A stretch of 64,000 nucleotides of DNA from Myotis daubentonii (Eukaryota; Chordata; Mammalia; Chiroptera; Vespertilionidae), in the NCBI RefSeq assembly GCF_963259705.1, contig NC_081861.1, positions 68,801,623 to 68,865,622 of the forward strand, given 5' to 3'. How positions within the stretch are numbered: the first letter of the stretch is position 1; each line of letters opens with the position of its first letter. Positions 46,150 through 57,014 of this stretch are shown piece after piece. The notes under the pieces are model-generated. The model worked only from the letters and a program-made list of their open reading frames with translations, did no database searches and had not been told where the DNA came from. Position numbers and translations under genes: made by a program.

Positions 46150-46275
46150 TGCCTATATTAGTCAGCTGTTGGATGGTTGTTTTGAGGTTAAATGAATCAG
46201 TACATCTTTATGAGTTAGAAGAGTGCTGATGTGTGATAAATTCTATGTTAGTGTTAGCTATTATTTTTTTTTATC
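46150..46275 (+). repeat. MIR 3' relic
   Basis: 'gttgttttgaggttaaatgaatcagtacat', 'agagtgctgatgtgtgataaa', 'ttagctattatt' match the 3' third of a sense MIR. Confidence 0.5.
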
Positions 46276-46284
46276 TTCATCCAA

Positions 46285-46315
46285 GGACATTCTTAGAAAG
46301 AGGAAGGAAGAGAGG

Positions 46316-46355
<40 letters not shown>

Positions 46356-46520
46356 CAGACCTTGATGGAAGAGAGAAACATGGATAGCTTGTCTTCTGTA
46401 TGATTCTGACTGGGGATCAAACCTGCAATCCAGGTATGTGCCTTCACTGGGAATTGAACCTGCAACCTTTGTTGCACAGTAATACACTCAACCAACTGAA
46501 CCGCTCCATCTGGCTGGGCA
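46285..46520 (-). mobile_element. Ves SINE with (AG)n run
   Basis: Plus strand reads an (AG)n-rich tract (46319-46349), 'ggggatcaaacctgcaatcc', 'ttcactgggaattgaacctgcaacc' and 'caaccaactgaaccgctccatctggctggg'. It is diverged and its ends are not sharply defined. Confidence 0.82.
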
Positions 46521-46529
46521 TGATTTTTA

Positions 46530-46785
46530 AGTAATGGTCGAGAACTTGGAATCTATGGTGAGATTACACATATGGAAATTCTGGTTGTAACCTTTACTTC
46601 CTGAGTTACTTTGCCCTCAATTATATTTGTCTTAGTGTTCTGATCTATAAAATGGCAACACCAATGGCACATACTATAGGTTATTTGTAAGGACATGAGT
46701 TAATATACATAAAACACTCAGAATAGTGCTTGACATAGAAAGCACTTTATAAGTGTTAGATGTTACCATTATTTTGTGCTTACTT
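46530..46785 (+). repeat. MIR SINE
   Basis: Near-complete sense MIR: 'cttggaatctatggtgagatt', 'cttcctgagttactttgccctcaa', 'gttctgatctataaaatggcaa', 'tttgtaaggacatgagttaatatacataaaacactcagaatagtgcttgacatagaaagcactttataagtg'. Confidence 0.75.
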
Positions 46786-46974
46786 TTTTCAGTTACTAGT
46801 ATATTAATATATCCATTCATCCTAAAATATCATTTGCACTCCTGCTATGTTCTATGTGTGATGAGGATATAGTCTACTTTGGGAAGTAGGAAAATAAACA
46901 AACATTCTATAGTGTCATTAATGATATGCTGTGGGGAATGCAATGTGTTCAGAAAGCACATTTAAAGTGACCCA

Positions 46975-46976
<2 letters not shown>

Positions 46977-47014
<38 letters not shown>
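46977..47014 (+). repeat. (GT)n microsatellite
   Basis: About 19 GT units. Confidence 0.97.
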
Positions 47015-47017
<3 letters not shown>

Positions 47018-47029
47018 AATCTCTAGAAG

Positions 47030-48830
47030 GGGGACTGAAAGGTGGTGTTGATAAGCATAGTGGATGAAAGATAATGGCTCAAAGAAGACTTCCTGAATGA
47101 AATTTAATTTATGCTGAAAGAAAAAGCATACATAGGAGTTAGAATGGAGGAAGAGGGATGGAAAAAAGAAAGAATTCACAGGTGAGGAGAATCTGGAGAA
47201 AACAATAAAATACAAAGGGATGAAAAAAATCAGAATGCCTAAGACAGAATAAGATGGGAATTAAAGATGAATGAGGAGAGCTAGTTTGGGATAGGATCAG
47301 ATGACAGCAAGGCCCAGAAAGCCATGATAATATGTTGAGGGGAGAGATTGGAGAATCAGTTGACTGTTTTAAGAAGGGGAGTGAGATGATAGGATTTGCA
47401 TTCAGAAAATATCACTTTGACTGCCACGTTGAAAACAGAATTAACTTGGGAAAGGCTGGAGGTGGGAAGACCACTTTGAATACAGTTGCAGTAGTGAAGT
47501 TGAGAGATGATTACAGCCCGTATGAGGGAAGAAGAAATAAGATTGAACAGAAACCAATTTCAGCCATATTTAAAAGAACAAATAAAAGGAAGCAGATAAT
47601 AGAGTGGATATGGGGACTTTGGAAAGAGTTAGAGATGACTCAAGTTATTATCCCAACAGTGGTGGTACCATCCACTGACATAAGGTAAGCATGAAAAAAA
47701 GCAAGTTTTGGAGAAAATAGGTATCACTATTTTATGTTTATATGTCCTTTGGGATATCTAAGTGGAGACGTGAATGAACAGTTGGATGTGTAGTTCTCGA
47801 GAGATTAGTGCTAGAGATTTGGGAGTCATCTGTGCAGATATAGCAAATAAAGTTATGAGGGAAAAAGGTGATGACCCAAAGAAAATGTGTAGACCTAAAG
47901 AGAAAAGGTTCCTAACCTTTTTTGTCATATTAACCCCTTCAGCAGTCAGTCTGATGAAGCTTAAGGCCCCCTTTTTCAGAATTATGATTTCTAATTACAT
48001 ATTTGTATGTGTATACATGTATAATTATGTATATTATATATACTCACATACACACATTATAATACATAATTTTATAATTTAGTACATCTAATATAACAAT
48101 ATATAAGAATAATATATAGGAAACAATTATATTGAAGTAAAGATATGAAAATATTTAAACACACATTTATTTTAAACAAATGTGTTTTTTTAAATTAACA
48201 TATTAAATAGTAAGATATGATAGGCCTAATAAACACCTCAATTTCGAGGTAAAGAGAACAATAAATGACATTTTGAGATATCTTTAACAACTGTAATGGG
48301 TTATGAAATTATCTGATTTCTGTTGGTGATAAAGTTATAGGTATTTATACTATTTTGATTTTTTAAAACATAATACTTTTATTTAAACTCTAAGAGGCTA
48401 ATGAAAATAAAGATGTTGCTTCCTCCCAGCCAAATCACAGGCCCTGAATACTACCTATGGGCTCCTGAAGGCCTGTGGACCTCAGATTAACAATAGACTA
48501 CAGCCCTGATACACAGTGACAATAGCACGGTGTGCAGAGTGAGAGAGCTCAAAAAAGGGACCTAACAAAACCTTTGAGAGAAGTAATAGAAAAATCAGGA
48601 AAATGTAATCATGTAATAGAAGATAAGGAGAGAGGGTGTTTCTAGAAGAGGTAGTGATTACCAGTGTTGAATATGACAGGGAGGTAAGTGAAGTGAGGAC
48701 TGAGAAGTGTTCTTAGATTTCACAGGAAGGAGGTCACTTAGATTTGACAAGAGCAGATTCAGTGATGTTAGGTGCGCTGTTGGTGGTAGTGATGGTGGTT
48801 AGCTAAATTTCTGTTGGTTAAAGCATGATT
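47030..48830 (+). repeat. Old unnamed interspersed repeat, split
   Basis: 47330-47560 ('gaaggggagtgagatgataggatttgcattcagaaaatatcactttgactgcc', 'gcagtagtgaagttgagagatgatta') and 47755-47850 ('gggatatctaagtggaga', 'gagatttgggagtcatctgtgcagatata') read like a widespread ancient mammalian repeat. So does 48640-48780 ('gaagtgaggactgagaagtgttcttagatttcacaggaaggaggtcactta'). I know the text but not a reliable name. The 118-codon frame at 47332-47688 lies inside it and is not a gene. Confidence 0.5.
47904..48505 (+). mobile_element. Old MER-type DNA transposon in the repeat above
   Basis: Opens 'aaaaggttcctaaccttttttgtcat..taaccccttcagcagtcagtctgatgaagc' and closes 'ggcctgtggacctcagattaacaatag', an eroded inverted-repeat pair, with an AT-rich middle. 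The wording matches a mammal-wide DNA element family I cannot name with confidence. Confidence 0.45.
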
Positions 48831-49137
48831 GGTAGGTTATGAAAGGCAGAGGGCAAAGGAAAATGTCTGACAAAGTAATGATAGAAAGGACAATATTGAG
48901 ATGGAAACATGAACTTGAAAATATTTTTATGGTTTTTATTTTTTTAATTTTTAAGACTGGAGACAGTTAATCATACATAAATACTTATAGGAAACTTTCT
49001 ATAGTATTAAAAGGAGGATGACTACATTGAATGATGTCTTTGAGAAGGGCCAGAAGAGATGAACTAGGAACATTTCTAAAAAATGCTTTGAACTTTCCCA
49101 TAGTAAAATTCTATCCAGAACAAAGATTCATAATATA

Positions 49138-49554
49138 TAGGGTGTCCCCCCAAAATGTATACATACTTTAACTGCTGATGTAACTCACTTAATTTTCACC
49201 CCTTTTCAGGTTTAACTGCTTTGATATAATGCTTTGAAGAAGAAATTTTATCTAAAGTGCCACTAGATATTTTCATGGGGATACATAAGAGGTAAAGTTT
49301 ATGATACAAAACCAGCAATAGTTGACAAATTGAGGGTGCACAAATACCAAACAAATGCTTCTTGATGTTTGCGATTCCATTGTTTTGCGTTATCAGCAGT
49401 ACCTGGACCAGAATGGTCATCAGTTTGAAAACAAGCATTGACAAAAAAAATTATTCATTTCTGTAGATTCCTTTATTTTTTAAATTAACTGTATGCTAAT
49501 AAACACTGACTTTATAATCATTCAAAGTGCATGTACATTTTTGGGGACATCCTA
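49138..49554 (+). mobile_element. Mariner-type MITE
   Basis: 417-bp element with terminal inverted repeats TAGGGTGTCCCCCCAAAATG and, reversed, TAGGATGTCCCCAAAAATG. TA lies on both sides (49136-49137 and 49555-49556). TA target site and TIR wording indicate the Tc1/mariner superfamily. The interior shows no intact transposase; a short plus-strand frame ending near 49440 (DQNGHQFENKH then stop) might be a C-terminal transposase scrap, a weak guess. Confidence 0.8.
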
Positions 49555-49556
49555 TA

Positions 49557-50016
49557 TATTTAAAGACTGACAAGTCTGTGATAGTATAGCCCTTCCTAAG
49601 TCAGCACTGTGCCTCATCTAGTCTTTTCCCTGTGCTTTTCTGTTCTCCCTTCTCCTCTGCCTTAGTCTCTTTTGCACAAGATACATTCCTTGAGGGTGAA
49701 CTTAAACTTCCAGGAATATTTTTTATTGTATATTTTTGTATGACCTTTTAAAGTTTTAGTCTTTGATTATGCCACCACAGTCTGAAAATGCAATGTCCTA
49801 CCCTGGGATTCACCTTTTATGAACTCCTCATCTGCAGTTTTCTTCAACCTATAATTCTTTTTTTCTATATATTATTGAAGTTGTTTTTTGTTTGTTTGTT
49901 TTGTTTTGTTTTTTATTATTTTTTTATCTGTGTTAGAGTCCAGGTGAAAACAAGAAAGAAGTTAATAGGACTTTGCTCTCTTAATTGTTCAGCAAATGTC
50001 TCTATTATATATGTTG

Positions 50017-50022
<6 letters not shown>
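49557..50022. other. No gene recognised
   Basis: T-rich unique-looking sequence. Confidence 0.35.

Positions 50023-50068
<46 letters not shown>
50023..50068 (+). repeat. (TA)n microsatellite
   Basis: About 23 TA units, immediately 5' of a MIR relic. Confidence 0.97.
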
Positions 50069-50071
<3 letters not shown>

Positions 50072-50220
50072 TTTGGACAACCTCTTCATCACTCACTTCC
50101 ACATCTATAAAAGGGGATAATAATGGAACGTATTTGATACAGTTGCTGGGAAGATAAAACATGTCAGTAGCTATAAGTTTAAAATAGTGCGTGACACATA
50201 GTTAATGTTTACTATTCCAA
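50069..50220 (+). repeat. MIR SINE relic
   Basis: 'ttggacaacctcttcatcac', 'cacatctataaaaggggataataatgg', 'cagttgctgggaagataaaacatgtcag', 'agtgcgtgacacatagttaa'. Confidence 0.65.
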
Positions 50221-50287
50221 TAAGTCGAAAAATGCTTCAATTTTATTGGACATGAATCTGCTGGATTTTAACCACTGTACAACTGGT

Positions 50288-50725
50288 TGTTATGGGCTGA
50301 ATGGTGGCGCCCAAAAGGTTAGATCCACTTCCTGATCCCTGAGACATATGAATATTACCTTATATAGTAAAAGTGAATATTACCTTAAATGGTAAGATAT
50401 GTGATTAAGTTAAGGATTTTGAGAGAAGGAGGTTATGCTGAATTATTCACTGGGCCCTAAATATGCCCAATGACATATTATTAGACTAACACAGAGGAAA
50501 GTTAAACAGATAGAAGAGTATGAGGCAATGTGACTATGGAGGCAAAGATAGGAGTAATGTGGCCACAAATCAAGGAAAGCCTGGAGCCACCAGAAGCTGA
50601 AAATAGCAAGAAATAGATTGTCCCTTAGAGCCTTCTGAGGAAGTGCAGACCTGATAGTACCTGATTTCAGGCTTTGGGCCTCCAGAAATGAAAAAAAAAA
50701 AAAAATCTGTGTAATTTACTTGTTT
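50288..50725 (+). mobile_element. MLT1-like LTR (ERVL-MaLR)
   Basis: 'tgttatgggctgaatggtgg', 'gaatattaccttatatagtaaaagtg', 'ggaggcaaagataggagtaatgtggccacaaatcaaggaaagcctggagccaccagaagct' and 'gggcctccagaaatg' follow an MLT1-type LTR in order. Confidence 0.78.
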
Positions 50726-51169
50726 ATTTGGCTGGGTTTTTTTTTTTTAAAAAAAAACCTGTTCCAAGTGTTTTGATTTTTTCCCCCTCTCAATTGACTG
50801 TCTACAGCATTTATAGATTGGGTAGAAGGAACCAGCTTCAGTGCTAATTTATCAACACGCAAAGAAAAAAAACTTAGATCCCACTCTTACATTATTGTCA
50901 TTCTCCTCCTCCTCCTCCTCCTCCACATCATCATCGTTATTTTTAGTGGACAAAGGGCTACCCTTTGTTTGGAAAGTGCATATCATGCTAGTTCATACTT
51001 TTTTCCTTGACCTAATTGCTTTGCTTCCCCTTTTCTCCTTCTCTTAGCTTTCTGTTATATATTGATTTAATTACTCATCATTCCATCTTATTTCCCTCTA
51101 CTTTTCTAATTTACCTTTGAATCCTTTCTTAAGAACATCAACTATCATATTGTTTTAATCTTATTTAAT
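50726..51169. other. No gene recognised
   Basis: Unique-looking, with a (CTC)n run near 50905-50922. Confidence 0.35.
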
Positions 51170-51350
51170 GTCTTACATTTAATAATATTTTCACATAAAT
51201 TCTTATATGATTCATAGCTCAACTCTGAGGTAGTCATATCAGAATTATTATTGCTGTTTTTAGATGAGGCAACTGGGGCTTAGAAAAACAAAAGAAGCAG
51301 AGATAGGCTTTGAACCAGGTTCATTGTTCTTTCTATCACACCAAACTTAC
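51170..51350 (-). repeat. MIR SINE relic
   Basis: 'atgattcatagctcaactctgaggtagtcatat', 'ttttagatgaggcaactggggcttaga' and 'ggctttgaaccaggttca' are antisense MIR. Confidence 0.65.
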
Positions 51351-51354
51351 TGCT

Positions 51355-51510
51355 TTAGCTTTGTGCTCTTATAGATTTTGTGGGCACATAAATCATCAGA
51401 TTATGATTCAGTACATATAAGATGGGACATAAGAGTCTGCATTTCTATTAACTTCCAAGGTGAAACCGATGCTACTGGTCTGTGGAACACACTCTGAGTA
51501 GCAAGAAGGC
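51355..51510 (+). mobile_element. MER5A relic
   Basis: 'gcacataaatcatcagattatgattcagtaca', 'agagtctgcatttctattaacttccaaggtgaaaccgatgctactggtctgtggaacacactctgagtagc' match the second half of MER5A. Confidence 0.6.
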
Positions 51511-51854
51511 TTTAAATGATTTGTATTAGAAAATAGAAACCAAAACTTCACAATTATAAATAACAATAGGTTCATACTTGATACATCTGGTCTGTGGCCA
51601 CATGTTTACAAGCCAAAGAAAATGGCAGATATTTGAATGTCAAAAATTTAAGTATTTATAAGTGCTCCAAATTTCCCCTTGTATGTTTTCCAATTATTTG
51701 TGAATGATTCCTCATGAAAATGAGGAATTTATCATGTGTTTGTTTATACAGAGCATATTATTTGTGTGCAAAATTCTGATTTTATGTACTAATAAAAACA
51801 TGTGGCATTTAAACTGTCACAGAAAAAATCAATGGTAAAGTATTTTTTTAAAAA

Positions 51855-52077
51855 AATCTTCAATTGATGATATTTTTCCATTGATTTTTAGAGAGAGTGG
51901 AAGAGAGAGGGAAAGACAGAGAGAAATATTGATGTGAGAGAAACACATCAGTTGATCGATTGGGAGCCTGCAACCACGGTACGTGCCCTTGACCGGAATC
52001 AAACCTGGACGTCCCCTTGACCGGAATCAAACCTGGGACCCAACGCTCTATCCACTGAGCCAAACCGGCTAAGGCTG
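51855..52077 (-). mobile_element. Ves SINE with internal 22-bp duplication
   Basis: Plus strand 'ttgatttttagagagag', GA tract, 'gcctgcaaccacgg', then CCTTGACCGGAATCAAACCT twice (near 51987 and 52016), 'ctctatccactgagccaaaccgg'. The duplicated word contains the B box. The usual 'tcctactggggat' middle is deleted. Confidence 0.88.
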
Positions 52078-52079
52078 GT

Positions 52080-53704
52080 AGTGTATTTTTAATTTAGAAG
52101 GTTAGCAGCTCACCTAGCTCATTTGCCATTAATGAAGCATTGTGTTAGTGTTGCATTAGTTTACATATTGTTTTAATATGACACAGTTGTTTAACTGTGT
52201 GAATGTGTCTTTCCACTGACTGCACAGCATTACTTCTTCCTGCACCTGAGAAAGCGTTTTCTTCTATCTGACATTTAACGAGTAAATTTCCAGTCAAGTT
52301 AGAACACGTTTCATTCATATAATTAAGATTTAAAATGAAGCAGATTGCCAAATAGTATTAGGACAACAGACACGCAGGGACAATTGTCTTCTTGTTATCC
52401 TGCATTCTGCTATGCATTTATATTTTCATTATCTCCCACTCCCACCCCCTTCTTTCTCTGTCTTTATCTTTTTTTCTCTCTCTATCTTTACCTATGTCAC
52501 ATTCAGATCATATAAATAGGTTAAACCAGCGAATCAGTTTTTCCTCTTATGAAGAAGAGTATAATGCTAGCAGAATCAAGAAAAGGATGAAAAGTAAATT
52601 ACCCTTTCTTTGTTTTCACTTGAAATTTCAATTATTAATACATAATAGGAAAGGATCTTAAAAGTTGAACTGAAATAGGGACTTACAGTATCTTGAAGAA
52701 AGAAGTCAAGTACTTTTGAGTAATAATAATGCATTTACTTGAGAAATGATGGGTATTACATCAACTTTTACATTTAGAGAAAGATTTGCCTTCAAAACTT
52801 AGATGACTAAACCATCACTCAGCCATGATGAAGAGTTATATTTCTGAGGCTATGTATACAGCATATTCTTCTACAACTCACTGTCACTGGGAAATAACAG
52901 TTTTATAATTCTAGCAAGCTTAAAAGTTACCTGGGTGTCAATGACTATGTCATATATTCAATCTGATGTTTTAATTACCACCCTCAATTTTAAAATTGAG
53001 GGCAAAGACTTGTAAAGTGAGATGTTTTACTTGTAAATATTTACCTACTGGTGTAGTGGCATGAACAAGGCATAAAAAGTTATGGGAAAAATACTTCCAC
53101 ATATTCCATATATTATAAAGTAAAGAGTAAACTCTCGTTCTTATATTTAAGAATTCATAATAAAAATTCTATCTCCTAAACTAATCTGTTTCTACCTAAC
53201 TGCTGCTTTGTTCACTTACCCCAGAATGTTCTGAAAGATGGAAAATCAGATTCCTTACTGTTCTTGATATGGATTTGTCTTCCCTCCTGGAAAGATCTCA
53301 GTAGGATGGAAAGGGGAGATAGGCTTTTAAAATGTCCCAGATTCAAATCTGAACAGTAGGATCCATCTGGAAGCAGGAAAAAAGAGAATGATTCTGAAAT
53401 AGATGTTACTACACCAACTCTGACAGGCTAATACTCATTTCTTTCTAAATATACATAATTTAGAATAAAGTTTTAACAATCCCTCATATTATTTGCTTAT
53501 TGAAAATGCATATATTTGTAAATTATTAATTTTGTCCCTATTTTTAGATACTAATTCATATAGGAATGGACGATTTTAAAAATGACAAAATTTCTGTGAG
53601 CATTAAGAAAAATCAATTTCTTATTGTTATGAATTTCAAATAATACTCAAAATTGTGCATGTGCAAGACAGAATAATAAGATTATTTTTATCTTAGTTAA
53701 TTAA
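52080..53704. other. No gene recognised
   Basis: AT-rich unique-looking sequence. A frame at 52392-52661 has no recognisable domain. Confidence 0.35.
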
Positions 53705-53860
53705 GGAGTAGAGATTATGGAGATTAATTCTGGTCTCTGCCACTCACTTCCTTTATGACTATGGCCATACATTTCCTATATTCTTTTTATACTTGGGGTA
53801 ATAATAAGCCTAATCTTGCTCAAAAGGATTTGATATAAAAGCACAGACTGCTTTCTCCTG
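53705..53860 (+). repeat. MIR SINE relic
   Basis: 'ttctggtctctgccactcacttcctttatgactatggcca' and 'ttggggtaataataagcctaatc' are sense MIR anchors. Confidence 0.6.
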
Positions 53861-54110
53861 TTAGCACTTACTAAATCTTCCTGGAAGGAATAAGAGAATC
53901 CAAGTCATCAAATCTGCAGCTAACAAAGTGGAGGTGCCTTCCAATCATGGGTACCTCAGTTCAAGGCTCTTATTGACCATGAAAGATTTATCTTCAATAG
54001 AAAAGCACACACTGATAGAAAAGGAGGAGGGAAAACTCAGGTAAGACAGAAACTTTAGGCATCATTTCGAAGGAAAATGATTCTGAAGAATCAGAAAAGA
54101 CAATAGGACC

Positions 54111-54215
54111 TTATGTCTTGAGAGCCAGGAACAATGTCTTATTTAAGTTTGTATTCACAAGGTTTAGCAAAGTACCTGGCACATAGTAACATTTTAATAC
54201 ATTTTTGTTATACTG
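54111..54215 (+). repeat. L2 3' end relic
   Basis: 'gtctta.ttaagtttgtattcacaaggtttagcaaagtacctggcacatagtaacattttaatac' matches the conserved 3' end of L2-type LINEs. Confidence 0.6.
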
Positions 54216-55109
54216 AATTAAGAGCAAGAAAATAAACTTATGAATTAGTTGGAGAGGTCTTTTGCTTTGAAGAAAATGTTTCAAGAGGCCATTTTCATGT
54301 TGAATAAGTTGGAAATTGGCATAGCAGATGTTAGCCATTGAACTTGGAAATAAGGCCTTTTTGTAAAATGAGGCAATATGTTGCTAAATTGTCTAATCCT
54401 ATTTCCTCCCTTCATTAAATAAATGGCATTTATTGCTGTAAACTCCTTTATTCTTTGAGTAATGTTAAACAAATTGTACTAATCTACTAACTGTGAATAT
54501 ATGGCAAAAGGTAGGCATTTACTAGCATATTGAAAATGAATAAAATTTTTGAAATTGTCAAAAGTTTGATACCCTTATTAGTTGACATAAAATTTTGAGG
54601 TCTGACACCACTCTACCAATTACAGTCAGGTCCTCTAATGGAGTATAGTTCAAAAGGCTGCTGATATGGGAGCTTTGCTTGGATTTCAGGAGAGTAAAGA
54701 GAGGAATAGGGACTAGTACAGATGTCTTTCCAGCCCTTGAAAGCAAGTAAAGTGTAGTTGCTTGTGAAAGACAAAACTACTCCTATGAAATGGGAAATGT
54801 TAGAAGACATAAGAGGATGTCATTCCAATTACTATATTTGTGTATACAGCATTTCCTTGAAGTCCTAGTAGGTGTGATATTCCAGAGAAGAAACTGTCTC
54901 TTTTGTGCGATGCTACAAAGTTTACATTATTGTGGATTCTGAGTACTGTGGTTGACCAACATATCTAGGAGCAGTGAAGTTGCAAACAGGTAGAGAATCT
55001 TCTAATGTAGAACACTCTCATTGTTAAGAAAAAAAGTTTTTCTCTAAAATGTTAATCAGTGTCTCCTTTAGGACACATTTTCAAGCTTTTCTGCAAATTC
55101 CCTGCATTA
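54216..55109. other. No gene recognised
   Basis: Unique-looking sequence; short frames only. Confidence 0.35.
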
Positions 55110-55440
55110 GTTAGGAAATGCTATGTTGTGTTGTAGTAAAAAAAATCTTAATCTCAGTAGTTTAAGACAAACAAACTTTATTCTTTTCTAATACTTAGTC
55201 TATGGCTTCAGGTAACCCATGAAGCAGTTGTCCTCCATTTTTTTGTCTTGGCATTCCAGATTGCTCATGGTAACTCTGTCAAGCCATGTTTGTGTTTACT
55301 GTAACAGGGTAAGGGCAGGGTAGAAAGTAAAGCCCCAACACATTTTATTTGCTAGAGCATGCCGTATAGCCACATTTGGGCTGGTTTGTGAAAGATTTGT
55401 TATAGATCATTAACCTCCTGTGCAGTATAACAGCAGCAGA
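55110..55440. repeat. Possible old LTR fragment
   Basis: 'ggaaatgctatgttgtgttgtagta', 'aatctcagtagtttaagacaaacaaactttatt' resembles the 'agtaacaaa...cagtggcttaa' openings of MaLR/ERVL-type LTRs. Too diverged to assign. Confidence 0.35.
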
Positions 55441-55802
55441 AGTAAAGTACACTAACACCACCTAACGTGGCAAATCACAGAAGAATACTGTACTTCATAC
55501 AAGGTCCATTGTTGATACCAGATTCTGCAAGGTCCAATATGGTCATGTGCTCTGTCTTGGGAGTGTTTATTGCATGTATTTTCCAAGGTTTGTGTATTTT
55601 ATTCTTGTTTCAACAACTTGAAATACCAAACTCCTCTCACAACTCTTCCATCCAGCTATCATTACATTTTCTCTTCAAAGATAAAGTCTTATATTTACTG
55701 CTGCTGTTCTACATTTATTAATTTAACATATATTTTCGTAATTAGTGTTATAATTTTATTAGGATACTAGAGGCCCAGTGCACGGAATTTGTGCATGGGC
55801 AG

Positions 55803-57014
55803 TGCCGGGGTCCAACCCCAGCAGGTCCAGGGGTCCCCAAAGGTGTGGACAGAGTCGGCAAAGAAGGAATGACACAGGGACTTCTCCAGTCAGGTTTGGT
55901 CGCCATGTTCCCTCGCTAGGTTCTCCAGCCAGGTTCTGTCCGGGTTCTCCAGCCAGGTTCAGTCACCAGGTTCTAGTCAGGTTCTCTTGGCAATTTCTGT
56001 AGTCAGGTTCAGTCCAGGATCTTTTGCCATGTTCTCTCCAGCGAAGTCCTTCTGTCTCTAGAGAACGTTCTGTGTAGGTTCTGTGCCTAGGTTCTGTCTC
56101 TCTTGGTCCTGTCTTCTAAGTCCTGTCTCCTAAGTTCTGTCTCTCACTGTCTTGTTACATCTGTATTTATACCAGTTGATTCAATCCTATCAATCTCTAT
56201 TACAAAGGTTAGGGCGTTTCTTATCTCCATTCCAGGGAGTAAAGATTATGTAGCTTAAGCATGATTGTTCGTAGTTAAAGTGATTAATTACCCGCCTGGC
56301 ACTTAGTTGAGGGGTTTTATTCCCTCCCTAACTTCAGGGAAAAATTCCTACCTGGGGAAACAACCTTTCTAGGAGAGGCATCCTTGGTTAAAACACAGCG
56401 CCAAGAAGGTGAGCAAACATATTAAGAACAGTATGCCATATATGCCAGGTCCCTTGAAACAGCAAGGATGGACCGGCTCCCCTGGATCTCCAGCGAAGTT
56501 CTGGTTAGGATCTCCAGTCAGGTTCTGTGTCCATGTTCTCTTGCTAGGTTCTCCAGGTTCTCCAGCGAAGTTCTGCCAGTTTCTGTACAGGATCTTTTGC
56601 CATGTTCTCTCCAGCGAAGTTCTTCTGTGTCTAGGTTCTGTGTAGGTTCTGTGCCAAGGTTCTGTGTTCTAAGTTCTGTCTTGTTACATCTGTATTTATA
56701 CCAGTTGATTCAATCCTATCAATCTCTATTACAAAGGTTAGGGCGTTTCTTATCTCCATTCCAGGGAGTAAAGATTATGTAGCTTAAGCATGATTGTTCA
56801 TAGTTAAAGTGATTAATTACCCGCCTGGCACTTAGTTGAGGGGTTTTATTCCCTCCCTAACTTCAGGGGAAAATCCCTACCTGGGGAAACAACCTTTCTC
56901 GGAGAGGTGACCTTGGTTAAAACACAGCGCCAAGAAGGTGAGCAAACATATTAAGAACAGTATGCCATATATGCCAGGTCCCTTGAAACAGCAAGCATGG
57001 ACAGGCTCCTGGCA
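55803..57014 (-). mobile_element. Solo endogenous retrovirus LTR, class II-like
   Basis: 1,212-bp segment bounded by TGCC...GGCA and a 6-bp duplication GGGCAG/GGGTAG (55797-55802 and 57015-57020). This is the signature of a retroviral LTR, and 6 bp fits class II (ERVK-like). On the minus strand TATAAATA occurs at 56171-56164 and again at 56700-56693. AATAAA also occurs twice (56321-56316, 56850-56845), but upstream of TATA, so orientation is likely but not certain. No internal retroviral genes are present. A 529-bp internal duplication makes it longer than a typical LTR of this class. Confidence 0.82.
56151..57009 (+). repeat. 529-bp-offset duplication within LTR
   Basis: 56151-56480 and 56680-57009 are nearly identical over 330 bases, offset exactly 529. 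The sequence left of each copy is also related and built of short 'ggttctccag.caggttctg' repeats. Confidence 0.92.

Noticed and set aside
47332..47688. 118-codon frame with a GGGKTT segment suggestive of a P-loop
   Set aside because: Falls in an ancient interspersed repeat; the nucleotide text, not the protein, is what is conserved, and no Walker B or further domain follows.
55803..57014. Full provirus
   Set aside because: The TG/CA-bounded unit contains only LTR-type sequence; no gag, pol or env text and no primer-binding site between the two duplicated blocks.
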